DNA of 64,000 nucleotides, from assembly GCF_002160325.1 (NCBI RefSeq), contig NZ_NFKJ01000004.1:62001-126000 (forward strand), in the 5' to 3' direction. This document shows positions 18,062 through 26,838 of the stretch, in pieces (the stretch's first letter is position 1; every line of letters starts with the position of its first letter). A program made the position numbers and the translations under genes. The stretch comes from Lachnoclostridium sp. An181 (GTDB lineage Bacteria; Bacillota; Clostridia; Lachnospirales; Lachnospiraceae). The notes below the pieces were generated by a model. The model was not told where the DNA came from and did no database searches. It was given only the letters and a program-made list of their open reading frames with translations.

Positions 18062-19972
18062 ATGAAGGAAAAGAAGAAAAAACCATATGAAATCGGCGAA
18101 CTTGACCAGTACCTTTTTGGGCAGGGCACTCATTATGAAATTTATAAAAAACTGGGAGCGCATCTGGTTGATAATGGAAAAGAAAAAGGTGTTTATTTCG
18201 CTGTGTGGGCACCGCATGCAAAGGCGGTTTCCGTTATCGGAGAATTTAATGACTGGGATATCCAGGCAAATCCTATGCAAAGGGAGGAGCCTCTTGGGAT
18301 TTATACATGTTTTGTAAAAGAAGCGAAAAAGGATATGCTCTATAAATTTTGTATCGAGACGCAAAAAGGAGAGTTTCTGTACAAGGCAGACCCGTTTGCA
18401 AATTACTCTGAGCTGCGCCCTGGTACAGCGTCCAAGATTGCGGACATCAGTAATTTAAAGTGGACAGATTCTGCGTGGATGGAAAAGAGAAAGACATGGG
18501 ATGACCACTGTAATCCGGTATCAATCTACGAGGCTCACATTGGCTCCTGGAAACGGCATCCGGGAAGAGAGGATGACGGTTTTTACAATTACAGAGAATT
18601 TGCACGCGAAGTTACAAAATATATGAAATATATGGGATATACCCATATTGAGCTGATGGGAATCGCAGAATATCCGTATGATGGCTCATGGGGATATCAG
18701 GTTACAGGATACTATGCTCCGACTTCACGCTATGGGACACCAGAAGATTTTGCTTACATGGTCAATTACCTGCATAAAAATAATATTGGAGTAATCCTTG
18801 ACTGGGTTCCGGCACATTTCCCAAGAGATGCGCACGGCCTGGCAGATTTCGATGGCACGCCGACATATGAATATGCGGATAAAAGGCTTGGGGAGCATCC
18901 GGATTGGGGAACAAAGATTTTTGATTATGGGAAGAAGGAGGTTCAAAACTTCCTGATAGGAAGTGCACTGTTCTGGATTGAACACTATCATGTTGACGGA
19001 CTGAGAGTGGATGCGGTTGCATCCATGTTGTATCTGGATTATGGCAGACAGAATGGGCAGTGGGTCCCGAATAAATATGGCGGAAATCAAAATCTGGAGG
19101 CCATTGAATTTTTCAGGCATTTGAATTCAGTTGTTCTTGGACGTAATAAAGGGGCAGTGATGATCGCGGAGGAGTCGACTGCATGGCCGCAGGTGACCGG
19201 AAAGCCTGAGAATGGCGGACTTGGGTTCAGTATGAAGTGGAATATGGGATGGATGCACGACTTTACAGAGTACATGAAACTGGATCCATATTTCAGAAAA
19301 GGCTGTCACAATCAGATGACGTTTGCGTCAAGCTATGCATATAGCGAGGATTACATCCTTGTGCTTTCCCACGATGAGGTTGTGCATCTGAAATGCTCCA
19401 TGATCAACAAAATGCCAGGGCTTGGATTTGACAAGTTTGCGAATCTGAAAGTAGGATATGCGTTTATGATGGGACATCCGGGGAAAAAGCTTTTATTTAT
19501 GGGACAGGATTTTGCCCAGCTTAGAGAGTGGAGTGAGGCAAGGGAGCTGGATTGGTATCTGTTGAATGAAGAGTATCACCAGCAGCTACAGAACTTTACA
19601 AGGGATTTATTCCGGCTTTACAGAAAAAACAAGGCAATGTACGAGCTTGACTCTTCGCCAAAAGGATTTGAGTGGGTCAATGCGGACGACAGAGACAGGA
19701 GTATCTTCAGTTTTATCCGGCATTCCGAGGAAAATAAAAAGAATCTTTTGTTTGTTTGTAACTTTACTCCTGTGGCAAGACCGGATTACCGGGTTGGAGT
19801 GCCAAGAGGCAAGCAGTATAAATTGATACTCAACAGCGATGATAAGCAGTATGGCGGAGAAGGACAAGAAAGACCTCTGAAGTATAGAGCCAGAAAGAGT
19901 GAATGCGATGGAAGGCCGTATTCATTTGCATATGATTTGCCTGCGTACGGAGTTGCTGTATTTGAATTTTAA
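18062..19972 (+). CDS. glgB: 1,4-alpha-glucan (glycogen) branching enzyme
   Basis: 636 aa GH13 enzyme that transfers alpha-1,4 chains to alpha-1,6 positions in glycogen. The N-terminal CBM48 is visible (VYFAVWAPHAKAVSVIGEFN). The catalytic barrel has VILDWVPAHFP, GLRVDAVASMLYLDY (nucleophile Asp317), IAEESTAWP (acid/base Glu) and VLSHDEVVH (transition-state Asp). The length is normal. The start has GAGAGTGAGGAC upstream and a TATAAT at 18018 with a poor -35. It completes, with glgC and glgD, most of the glycogen pathway. Confidence 0.96.
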   Translation: MKEKKKKPYEIGELDQYLFGQGTHYEIYKKLGAHLVDNGKEKGVYFAVWAPHAKAVSVIGEFNDWDIQANPMQREEPLGIYTCFVKEAKKDMLYKFCIETQKGEFLYKADPFANYSELRPGTASKIADISNLKWTDSAWMEKRKTWDDHCNPVSIYEAHIGSWKRHPGREDDGFYNYREFAREVTKYMKYMGYTHIELMGIAEYPYDGSWGYQVTGYYAPTSRYGTPEDFAYMVNYLHKNNIGVILDWVPAHFPRDAHGLADFDGTPTYEYADKRLGEHPDWGTKIFDYGKKEVQNFLIGSALFWIEHYHVDGLRVDAVASMLYLDYGRQNGQWVPNKYGGNQNLEAIEFFRHLNSVVLGRNKGAVMIAEESTAWPQVTGKPENGGLGFSMKWNMGWMHDFTEYMKLDPYFRKGCHNQMTFASSYAYSEDYILVLSHDEVVHLKCSMINKMPGLGFDKFANLKVGYAFMMGHPGKKLLFMGQDFAQLREWSEARELDWYLLNEEYHQQLQNFTRDLFRLYRKNKAMYELDSSPKGFEWVNADDRDRSIFSFIRHSEENKKNLLFVCNFTPVARPDYRVGVPRGKQYKLILNSDDKQYGGEGQERPLKYRARKSECDGRPYSFAYDLPAYGVAVFEF

Positions 19973-19990
19973 ATGAGAGATAAAAAATTG

Positions 19991-20012
19991 GAGGGCGCAT
20001 AACTGCGCCCTC
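19991..20012 (+). terminator. Hairpin after glgB
   Basis: Perfect 9-bp GC-rich stem GAGGGCGCA / TGCGCCCTC with a TAAC loop; the T tract after it is weak (CATTTAATCTTT). Confidence 0.65.
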
Positions 20013-20183
20013 ATTTAATCTTTATTCAGTATTTTCAGGACTTCAAAGAAAGAATTTCTTATCCTTATCAGCTTTTTGTTCAGTTTTTGATTTCGGCAGA
20101 GTGTACAGCAGAGTCTTTTCACGAAACCATTACAGCATTTTTTCACCGCAGGCCTCCGAGAAACTTTTTGTATAATATATGCG

Positions 20184-20831
20184 CTAGCGCCTTGCAATTA
20201 ACTTGCAGATAGGATTCCCGAGGGCAGAAAATTTGGCTTCGTATTCAGTCATGATGTTGCCTTTGTTCATGGAAGGTTCGTGGTGAAGGTCTTTGGTAAA
20301 ATCTACAAGGGTGTAATTTGATTCTTTAATCTCTTCAAGAGAGAAATCAAAAAGCGGAATGTTGTCGGTCTTAAATTCTATGGTGCCATCTTGTTTTAGA
20401 ACTTCCTCGTAACGAGCGAGGAACTCCCGAGATGTAAGCCGGCGTTTGGCATGTCTTGCTTTTGGCCATGGATCCGAAAAGTTTAAGTATATGCGATCGA
20501 CTTCCTGTGTGGCGAAAATGTTTGCGATATCTGCTGCGTCCATACAAAGAAAACGGATGTTGGACAGGGAGGAATATTCTTCTGTGTCAAATTTTTCGAT
20601 GGCTCTTAATAGTACGCTTGTGTAGCGCTCGATTCCTATATAATTGATGTCCGGATTTTGCTTTGCAAGGGAGAGGATAAACTGGCCTTTTCCCATGCCG
20701 ATTTCAATATGGATGGGATTCGGGTTGTCAAATACTTTGTTCCATTTCCCTTTATGTTCTTCTCCGGACTGGATTACAATCGGATGATTTGCGACTTCTT
20801 CGGCCGCACGTGGTATATTGCGAAGTCTCAT
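20184..20831 (-). CDS. trmB: tRNA (guanine-N7-)-methyltransferase
   Basis: 215 aa SAM-dependent enzyme that methylates G46 of tRNA. IHIEIGMGKGQFI is the SAM-binding motif, and INYIGIERYTSV, IYLNFSDPWPKARHAKRRL and EFKTDNIPLF are TrmB signatures. AAAGGAG precedes the ATG. It is transcribed away from a tRNA gene, and the two share an intergenic region with back-to-back promoters. Confidence 0.95.
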   Translation of the reverse strand: MRLRNIPRAAEEVANHPIVIQSGEEHKGKWNKVFDNPNPIHIEIGMGKGQFILSLAKQNPDINYIGIERYTSVLLRAIEKFDTEEYSSLSNIRFLCMDAADIANIFATQEVDRIYLNFSDPWPKARHAKRRLTSREFLARYEEVLKQDGTIEFKTDNIPLFDFSLEEIKESNYTLVDFTKDLHHEPSMNKGNIMTEYEAKFSALGNPICKLIARR

Positions 20832-20860
20832 AAATGCGCTCCTTTCCTTTTGTCTGGTTT

Positions 20861-20889
20861 ATTATAGCGTATCTTTTTTGTGGGTTCAA
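20861..20889 (-). promoter_or_regulatory. Predicted trmB promoter
   Basis: Minus strand TTGAAC (20884-20889), a 17-nt spacer, TATAAT (20861-20866), 30 nt from the start codon. Confidence 0.65.
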
Positions 20890-20908
20890 CAGAAAACGAA
20901 AAAAGTAC

Positions 20909-20937
20909 TTGCAATTTCTGTAAAGGTGTAATATAAT
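20909..20937 (+). promoter_or_regulatory. Predicted tRNA-Lys promoter
   Basis: TTGCAA (20909-20914), a 17-nt spacer, TATAAT (20932-20937), 21 nt before the tRNA 5' end. Confidence 0.7.
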
Positions 20938-20958
20938 ATCTCTTGCGTTGAACAGTAA

Positions 20959-21031
20959 GCGCCATTAGCTCAGTTGGTAGAGCACCTGACTCTTAATCAG
21001 GGTGTCCAGGGTTCGAGCCCCTGATGGCGCA
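20959..21031 (+). tRNA. tRNA-Lys (anticodon CTT)
   Basis: 73 nt cloverleaf. The acceptor stem GCGCCAT/ATGGCGC is perfect with discriminator A. The D loop is AGCTCAGTTGGTAGAGC, the anticodon loop CTCTTAA reads CTT, and the T loop contains GGTTCGAGCCC. CCA is not encoded. Confidence 0.97.
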
Positions 21032-21038
21032 TTTGAAA

Positions 21039-21085
21039 ATCACTGATTTTAAGGACATTGGAGCCTTGGGGTCGGTGGTTTTTTT
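21039..21085 (+). terminator. Terminator after tRNA-Lys
   Basis: Stem ATCACTGA / TCGGTGGT with two G-U pairs, an inner AAGG/CCTT helix, then T7. It begins 8 nt after the tRNA. Confidence 0.75.
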
Positions 21086-21121
21086 GTTATTGATAAATAT
21101 ATTTGCAGGGGAGAAAAAGGT

Positions 21122-21748
21122 ATGATCTACACGTGGATGGCAGATGTGGAAAAACTTGGTGGCGAGAATATATATCGAAAGTATTATGATACGGTGCCAA
21201 AATTCCGGAAGGAGAAAGCAGATGGGCTGCGTTTTGTGCAAGACAAGGCGCAGAGCATCGGCGCATGGGTACTTTTGGAGAAAATGCAAAGATATTATGG
21301 AGCGGCAAAAAGCCATGTGTTCAATCTGTCACATTCCGGAAGATATGTGATGTGTTCTCTTGCGGACAGAGAGAACGTGATGGTTGGCTGTGATGTGGAG
21401 ATGATCAAAGAGTACAAAGAAAGGCTGGCAAGGCATTTTTTCACAGAACAAGAATATGGGAGGATTGTGAAGGAACAGACTGAAGAGGGAAAGAGGGAGC
21501 TGTTTTACCGATACTGGGTATGGAAGGAAAGTTTTATGAAGGCGACAAGACTGGGAATGAAATTAGGCCTTGATACCTTTGCCTTTGAGCCTACAGAGGA
21601 AGGCGTGATATTTACAAAAAAACCGGAAGGTTTTGACGGGGAGTACTATGTGAAGGAGTATAAAGTGCCGGATCGTGATGCCGCGGCGGCAGTTTGTTCA
21701 GACAGCCCGGACTTCTGTGAAGAAATATATTTTTTCACATTTCAGTAA
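21122..21748 (+). CDS. 4'-phosphopantetheinyl transferase, Sfp type
   Basis: 208 aa. It moves phosphopantetheine from CoA onto a serine of a carrier protein. The two signatures are VGCDVEMI near residue 90 and the WKESFMKATRLG motif near 134, with the family LSHSGRYVMCSLA segment before them. No polyketide, peptide-synthetase or fatty-acid cluster is in the window, so the partner carrier protein is unknown. There is no clear promoter of its own; read-through from the tRNA terminator is possible. Confidence 0.9.
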   Translation: MIYTWMADVEKLGGENIYRKYYDTVPKFRKEKADGLRFVQDKAQSIGAWVLLEKMQRYYGAAKSHVFNLSHSGRYVMCSLADRENVMVGCDVEMIKEYKERLARHFFTEQEYGRIVKEQTEEGKRELFYRYWVWKESFMKATRLGMKLGLDTFAFEPTEEGVIFTKKPEGFDGEYYVKEYKVPDRDAAAAVCSDSPDFCEEIYFFTFQ

Positions 21749-21751
21749 TCT

Positions 21752-21780
21752 TTGAAATGAATAAATCGGTATGTTATAAT
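21752..21780 (+). promoter_or_regulatory. Predicted promoter of the VanY-like gene
   Basis: TTGAAA (21752-21757), a 17-nt spacer, TATAAT (21775-21780). The predicted transcript start near 21787 supports the TTG start at 21821 over an ATG at 21797 with a 10-nt leader. Confidence 0.65.
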
Positions 21781-21820
21781 AAAGAATTATAAAGAAATGA
21801 GAACGAAAGAGGCACTAATT

Positions 21821-22663
21821 TTGGAACAGAATAGAACAATAAAGGGGATTTTTATAAAATTTTGCAGAAGGAGAATTCAAAAGATACGAAAGATGTCGAG
21901 AGTGAAAAAAGTTATTTATATGGTCGCGGGGCTGTCGCTTTTATGTGGTGTTTTCATTGGCAGTGCATTTGGAAAGCATTCAGCGAACAGTGTGAAGAAG
22001 GAGTTAAAGCAGGTTGAGGGAGAGTTGAATAAGCTGAAAAAAGAGAAAGAGGAGCAGGAAAGTGCAAAAAAAGAGAAGGAAGAAAGGACAAATGAGGCCA
22101 ACAGACCCTGGTATCTGACCCTTGTCAATGGTTCTCATCCTCTGTCAGAGGGATATGAGCCAAAACTTGCGACTGTGGAGGGAATGCAAGTGGATGAAAG
22201 GATTGCACAGTCTTTGCAACAGATGCTTGCAGACGCGAGGAAAGCGGGACTTAGTCCGGTCATCTGTTCTGCATACCGTTCTGAGGAGAAACAGAAACAG
22301 GTTTTCAATGACACAGTCAGTTCGTGGGTAAATCAAGGATACAGTTATTGGGAATCCTACAGAAGGACAAGCCAGGAAGTGGCGCTCCCGGGAACAAGTG
22401 AACACAGCCTTGGCCTTGCGGTTGATATTGTATCCAGCCAGTACGGAGAGTTGGATGAAAAACAGGCGGATACTGCGGAGGCAAAATGGCTGCAGGAAAA
22501 TTGTACAAAATATGGATTTATTTTGAGATATCCTCCGGATACAAAGGATGAAACGGGCATTATTTATGAATCATGGCATTACCGATATGTTGGTGTGGAG
22601 GATGCAAAAAAGATAACTGAAATGGGTGTGACGCTGGAAGAGTATCTGGACGAGTCATATTGA
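21821..22663 (+). CDS. D-alanyl-D-alanine carboxypeptidase, VanY family
   Basis: 280 aa from the TTG start. A membrane anchor near residues 28-47 (VIYMVAGLSLLCGVFIGSAF) is followed by a charged Lys/Glu coiled coil (~52-85) and an extracytoplasmic VanY/M15 peptidase domain. Zinc-site motifs are TSEHSLGLAVDIV (HxxxxxxD) and ESWHYRYVG. It would trim the last D-Ala of peptidoglycan stem peptides. TTG 21821 has AAAGAGG 9 nt upstream, while the ATG at 21797 has no ribosome site. The neighbouring genes give no sign of a resistance cluster, so a housekeeping role is likely. Confidence 0.87.
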   Translation: MEQNRTIKGIFIKFCRRRIQKIRKMSRVKKVIYMVAGLSLLCGVFIGSAFGKHSANSVKKELKQVEGELNKLKKEKEEQESAKKEKEERTNEANRPWYLTLVNGSHPLSEGYEPKLATVEGMQVDERIAQSLQQMLADARKAGLSPVICSAYRSEEKQKQVFNDTVSSWVNQGYSYWESYRRTSQEVALPGTSEHSLGLAVDIVSSQYGELDEKQADTAEAKWLQENCTKYGFILRYPPDTKDETGIIYESWHYRYVGVEDAKKITEMGVTLEEYLDESY

Positions 22664-22698
22664 TCTGGAAGATGAGGGACAAAGGAAGGGAGAGGACA

Positions 22699-23559
22699 AT
22701 GCCAAATCTGACATTTGCAGAACAGGTTAAGATTGTGCTTGGAAGAAAAGGAATGACGATCAAGGAGCTTGCGGAATTGATTGAGCAGCAGACAGGGCGG
22801 AAGATGTCAAGACAGAATCTGACACAGCGCCTTGGAAGGGATAATTTTCAGGAAAAGGATATGCGCATGATAGCGAAGATTCTTGGGTGTCCGTTTCAAC
22901 TGAATATCCTGACTTTGGATGAAGAGGAAGAAAAGGTGCCTTCCACAATTTATTTAAGACATAAAGAGGATGGACCTGTTCTGGAAAAAGAGGAAGAACA
23001 GGGTTTAAAAGAGCAGGAAAGGGATATAACAATAGGAGAGCTGCTCGATATCCATGCAGAACTTGAGGAGATGGAAAAAGAGCGTTCCTTAAGCCATAAG
23101 GGGCAGGATAAGAAGGAAATGGTACGGACAGAAGAGATTGTTGTGCCGGGAAGATTTTTGTCCTTGGAGAATGGAAGTAATGTGAATGCGGCAAAAAATG
23201 TATCCAGGATTTTTAAGGAATACATCAATAAGCCAAACGCAGTGCAAAGTCAGCAGCATGCTACAAAGGAAGAGAAAAAAGAAAAACCAGTAGTGAAGAC
23301 TTTAAGTAAAAGAGGGGTCATGCCGGTCAGAAAGAGTGCCGATGCAGATGAAGTGACGGGAGATATCAATCCCAAGACGGGCAGGGAATACGAGACAAAC
23401 AGTGTACGCGTACATCCGGCCAGAATCGGCTATGTCCAGGTGTATGATGGAGAAAAACATCAGTGGATCGATATGACGGAATGGGCTTTTATGGGATATC
23501 AGGAAAGAAAGAAAGTGCTGCTCGGCGAAAAATATGAGCCGCCGATATACTTAGAATAA
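22699..23559 (+). CDS. Putative DNA-binding protein with XRE-like N-terminus
   Basis: 286 aa. The first ~70 residues resemble a Cro/C1-type helix-turn-helix (FAEQVKIVLGRKGMTIKELA, then RQNLTQRLGRDNFQEKDMRM and AKILGCPF). The middle is acidic and probably disordered. The last ~60 residues form a compact basic/aromatic segment (ARIGYVQVYDGEKHQWIDM, WAFMGYQERKKVLLGEKYEP) that I cannot assign. ATG 22699 follows GGGAGAGGAC. It lies between the VanY-like gene and the sirohaem reductase on the same strand, with 35-nt and 17-nt gaps, so an operon is likely. Whether it regulates its neighbours is unknown. Confidence 0.75.
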   Translation: MPNLTFAEQVKIVLGRKGMTIKELAELIEQQTGRKMSRQNLTQRLGRDNFQEKDMRMIAKILGCPFQLNILTLDEEEEKVPSTIYLRHKEDGPVLEKEEEQGLKEQERDITIGELLDIHAELEEMEKERSLSHKGQDKKEMVRTEEIVVPGRFLSLENGSNVNAAKNVSRIFKEYINKPNAVQSQQHATKEEKKEKPVVKTLSKRGVMPVRKSADADEVTGDINPKTGREYETNSVRVHPARIGYVQVYDGEKHQWIDMTEWAFMGYQERKKVLLGEKYEPPIYLE

Positions 23560-23576
23560 GAGAGGAATTGGTGAAT

Positions 23577-25127
23577 ATGAACAAGGAAATGGAATATAAG
23601 AAGATTTTAAAGGATGAGGTGGAAGTTTTTAGGGAGAATGGAAGACGTTTTCTAAACGGAGAACTTACCAAAGCGGAGTTTAAAGGAATGTCCGGCGGTA
23701 TGGGGGTGTATGCGCAGCAGGATCAGAAATCTTTTATGATCCGGCTTAGGACTCCGTCCGGAGTGGCATCGCTGGAGCACTTAAAACTCATATTATCTTA
23801 TGCAAAGAAATATGAACTTGACAAGGTTCATCTTACGACCCGGCAGGCTATTCAGCTGCACAACTTAGGGATTGAGGAAGTGTGCGATATTATGAAGGAT
23901 GCCATTGACCATGATCTGTTTACAAGAGGAGGGGGCGGAAATTACCCGAGAAACGTCTCCTTATCCCCGATGTCAGGGGTGGAGCAGGGGGAGGCGTTTG
24001 ACGTGACGCCGTATGCGCTGGATGTCTCCAGGTACTTTCTTGGAAATGCCACGTCATACCATCTTCCAAGAAAACTGAAGGTGGCTTTTTCCTCCAGTGC
24101 ACAGGATACAGCCAATGCGTCTGTGAATGATGTCGGGTTTATCGCGGTCATTGACAATGGAAAGCCGATGTTTCGGATGTATCTTGCCGGCGGAATGGGC
24201 GGAGGACCTGCAGTGGCGATCCCGTATCCGGAACTGATCTGCCCTGAGGATACGCTGTACTGTGTGGAGGCTATGGTTCAGCTTTTCGAGGCAGAAGGTG
24301 ATTATAAAAACAAGGCTAAGGCAAGAACGAGATTTATCCCAAGAAGAATGGGTGTGGAGGAATTTTTAGAGTGCTACAGAAAACACCTGGCTCATGTAAA
24401 AGCATTTTACAAATTTGATGGAATCGTTCCGGAAGTGGAGGAAGAGACTGCCACGGACCATGTGCGGACTGCGACTAGAATTCCTCAGAAACAAAAGGGA
24501 TTGTACAGCCTGATCTTGCACCCGCAATGCGGGCAGCTTTTGACAGAAGATCTGGAAAAGATTGTCTGGTTTATGGACAAAACTCCAAAATCTGACGCAA
24601 GGGTGAGCATGGAGGAAGATTTATATGTGAGAAATCTGACTTTGGAGCAGATAGATGAGCTTTGGGCACTGGTTGGCGAGCATATGATGGAAACGCCGCT
24701 GAAGATGACGCTCAGCTGTGTGGGTGTTCCTAGCTGCCAGATGGGAATTTTGCAGAGTCAGAAATTGTGCAGGGAGATCATCAGTGCAGTAGAGGAGGCA
24801 CAGCTTGCAGATGCAGGACTCCCGCAGATCCATATAAGCGGATGTCCGAACAGCTGCTCCCGCCATCAGGTTGCGGAAATCGGATTCGCGGGGAGAAAAG
24901 CAAAAGTGGAAGGTGTCATGGAGGATGCATTTACCTTGCAGGTAGGGGGCGCCACGGCAAAAGAAGGAGCACACATGGGAGAAATAAAAGGTGTGATACT
25001 CGCAAGAGAGATTCCAAAGTTTATTGTGGAGACAGGCCAGCTTTTAAAAGAGAGCGGAAGGGCGTTTAAAGAGGAAATGCGGGGAGAGGCGTTTGAGAAA
25101 CTGGTTCAAAAATATGTAGTTGCCTGA
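23577..25127 (+). CDS. Sirohaem-dependent nitrite/sulfite reductase
   Basis: 516 aa with two ferredoxin-like half domains and two sirohaem/4Fe-4S domains. The cluster ligands are visible as CVGVPSC (C-x5-C) and CPNSC (C-x3-C) in the C-terminal half. HLTTRQAIQLH and GGGGNYPRNV belong to the sirohaem-binding region. It catalyses six-electron reduction of nitrite to ammonia or sulfite to sulfide; the sequence alone does not decide which. GTG at 23571 and ATG at 23577 are both possible starts behind AGAGAGG. No sirohaem synthesis, nitrate or sulfate transport gene is adjacent. Confidence 0.88.
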   Translation: MNKEMEYKKILKDEVEVFRENGRRFLNGELTKAEFKGMSGGMGVYAQQDQKSFMIRLRTPSGVASLEHLKLILSYAKKYELDKVHLTTRQAIQLHNLGIEEVCDIMKDAIDHDLFTRGGGGNYPRNVSLSPMSGVEQGEAFDVTPYALDVSRYFLGNATSYHLPRKLKVAFSSSAQDTANASVNDVGFIAVIDNGKPMFRMYLAGGMGGGPAVAIPYPELICPEDTLYCVEAMVQLFEAEGDYKNKAKARTRFIPRRMGVEEFLECYRKHLAHVKAFYKFDGIVPEVEEETATDHVRTATRIPQKQKGLYSLILHPQCGQLLTEDLEKIVWFMDKTPKSDARVSMEEDLYVRNLTLEQIDELWALVGEHMMETPLKMTLSCVGVPSCQMGILQSQKLCREIISAVEEAQLADAGLPQIHISGCPNSCSRHQVAEIGFAGRKAKVEGVMEDAFTLQVGGATAKEGAHMGEIKGVILAREIPKFIVETGQLLKESGRAFKEEMRGEAFEKLVQKYVVA

Positions 25128-25135
25128 TCAGAATT

Positions 25136-25175
25136 AGGTGTTGCAAATGGAAATAGGATTTTGCAGCACCTTTTA
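25136..25175 (+). terminator. Terminator after the nitrite/sulfite reductase
   Basis: A 12-bp stem AGGTGTTGCAAA / TTTGCAGCACCT with one G-U pair, followed by TTTT. Confidence 0.8.
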
Positions 25176-25203
25176 TTCATGAAAATGGGAGAGGAGAATG
25201 TGG

Positions 25204-26589
25204 ATGAGATGGGAGGAATTGTTGTCGCCAAAGAGAGCAGCGGGATGGAACGATAAGGAAGAATGCAGTTCTTCTGATTTGAGAAGTGAGTTTGAGAAGG
25301 ATTATCACCGGATTATCGGGAGCGCGTCATTTCGGAGACTACAGGATAAGACGCAGGTATTTCCTCTTGATAAAAGTGATTTTATCCGGACAAGGCTTAC
25401 TCATTCTCTGGAGGTGGCCTCTTTTGCAAAGTCTTTGGGGCAGAACGTAGGGGAGCGAATTCTTGCCTTGGACAGGGAACAGCACTTTACTGTGCGGATG
25501 AAGGAAGACGTCTGCCATATTCTGGAATGTGCCGGATTGATCCATGATATTGGAAATCCGCCCTTTGGACATTTTGGGGAGATTGCGATCCGGGAATGGT
25601 TTGAGGACAATCTTTCTTCCCTTACACTTGGTAAAAAAAGTGCGTCAGAGATTTTGTCCGGACAGATGAAGGAGGATCTGTATCATTTTGAGGGGAATGC
25701 ACAAGCACTGAGGCTTGTCGGGAAACTTCATTTTCTCGCGGACGAGCACGGCATGAATCTTACATATGCGCTTTTGAGCAGTATGATCAAGTATCCTGTG
25801 AACTCCCTTGAGACAAAGGGAGGAAAAATTGGGTATTACTATGCGGATAAAGACATTTTTGACGATGTTTCCAGGACAACAGGCACGAATGGATGCCGGC
25901 ATCCCTTGAGTTATCTTTTGGAGGCAGCGGATGACATTGCCTATAAAACCGCAGATATAGAGGATGCGTTTGTGAAAGGATTTATTGGGTACCAGGAGTT
26001 TTTGGATGAGCTGCGCGCTATCCACACGGACAGGGATACATGGAATGCAGATGAAATTTTGGAGATCCTGCTTTCCAAAGGAAAAGAGCTTGGCGTGGAG
26101 AGCCCGCAAGAGTATGCAGTGAAAAACTGGACCGTCCGGGTGCAGGGCTATCTGATCCAGGAGGCAGCAAAGACGTTTATGGCACATTATGAAGAGATTA
26201 TGGCCGGTATATATAAAGGAAACCTGATAGAGGATTCCTCCTGTGCCAAACTGATGGGGCTTTTGGGGGATGTGGCGGACAGAAAGGTATTTTGTTCATC
26301 GTTTATTTACCGGATGGAGGCAACGGAGTCGGCTGTACTTACATTTTTAATGAATGCCTTTGTACGGGCAGCCGTCAAATATGACAGTAAGGAACGTATG
26401 TCCACGGTGGAAAAAAGAATGGTTTCGCTGATATCAGAGAATTATAAAAATGCGTATCACAGGCAGGCAAAGGGAAAAGAGGAGGATGAAAAATTATACT
26501 TGAGGATTCTGCTTGCAACGGATTATATCTGCGGAATGACGGACAGCTATGCGAAACGGCTGTATCAGGAATTGAATGCTATGAATTAA
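25204..26589 (+). CDS. dgt: Deoxyguanosinetriphosphate triphosphohydrolase-like HD enzyme
   Basis: 461 aa. It hydrolyses dGTP or other dNTPs to nucleoside and triphosphate. The HD-domain residues are in RTRLTHSLEVA, the CAGLIHDIGNPPFGHFGE block near residue 114 and AADDIAYKTADIEDA. The N-terminal FRRLQDKTQVF is a Dgt signature. The ATG at 25204 was preferred to 25198 because AGGAG lies 7 nt before it and only 1 nt before the other. Substrate preference among dNTPs cannot be read from sequence. Confidence 0.9.
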   Translation: MRWEELLSPKRAAGWNDKEECSSSDLRSEFEKDYHRIIGSASFRRLQDKTQVFPLDKSDFIRTRLTHSLEVASFAKSLGQNVGERILALDREQHFTVRMKEDVCHILECAGLIHDIGNPPFGHFGEIAIREWFEDNLSSLTLGKKSASEILSGQMKEDLYHFEGNAQALRLVGKLHFLADEHGMNLTYALLSSMIKYPVNSLETKGGKIGYYYADKDIFDDVSRTTGTNGCRHPLSYLLEAADDIAYKTADIEDAFVKGFIGYQEFLDELRAIHTDRDTWNADEILEILLSKGKELGVESPQEYAVKNWTVRVQGYLIQEAAKTFMAHYEEIMAGIYKGNLIEDSSCAKLMGLLGDVADRKVFCSSFIYRMEATESAVLTFLMNAFVRAAVKYDSKERMSTVEKRMVSLISENYKNAYHRQAKGKEEDEKLYLRILLATDYICGMTDSYAKRLYQELNAMN

Positions 26590-26838
26590 AAAAAGATATT
26601 CTAAAACAGAGGGCGGGAAAGCGTGTATAAGAAGAAGGAAATGAAACCTGCATGAATTATGCAAAAGGTATATGATTTAAAATCATGATTGCCTTCTCGC
26701 CATTATCTGAATTAGAATATTAACATAGAACATTATACACGTTAATGCGTTAAAAAGCAACTATAATAAAGTGATTTTTTTTAGAAAAGATGCATACCTT
26801 TTAGAAACAGCAGAAATTTAAGAAAGGGGTATGCAAAG

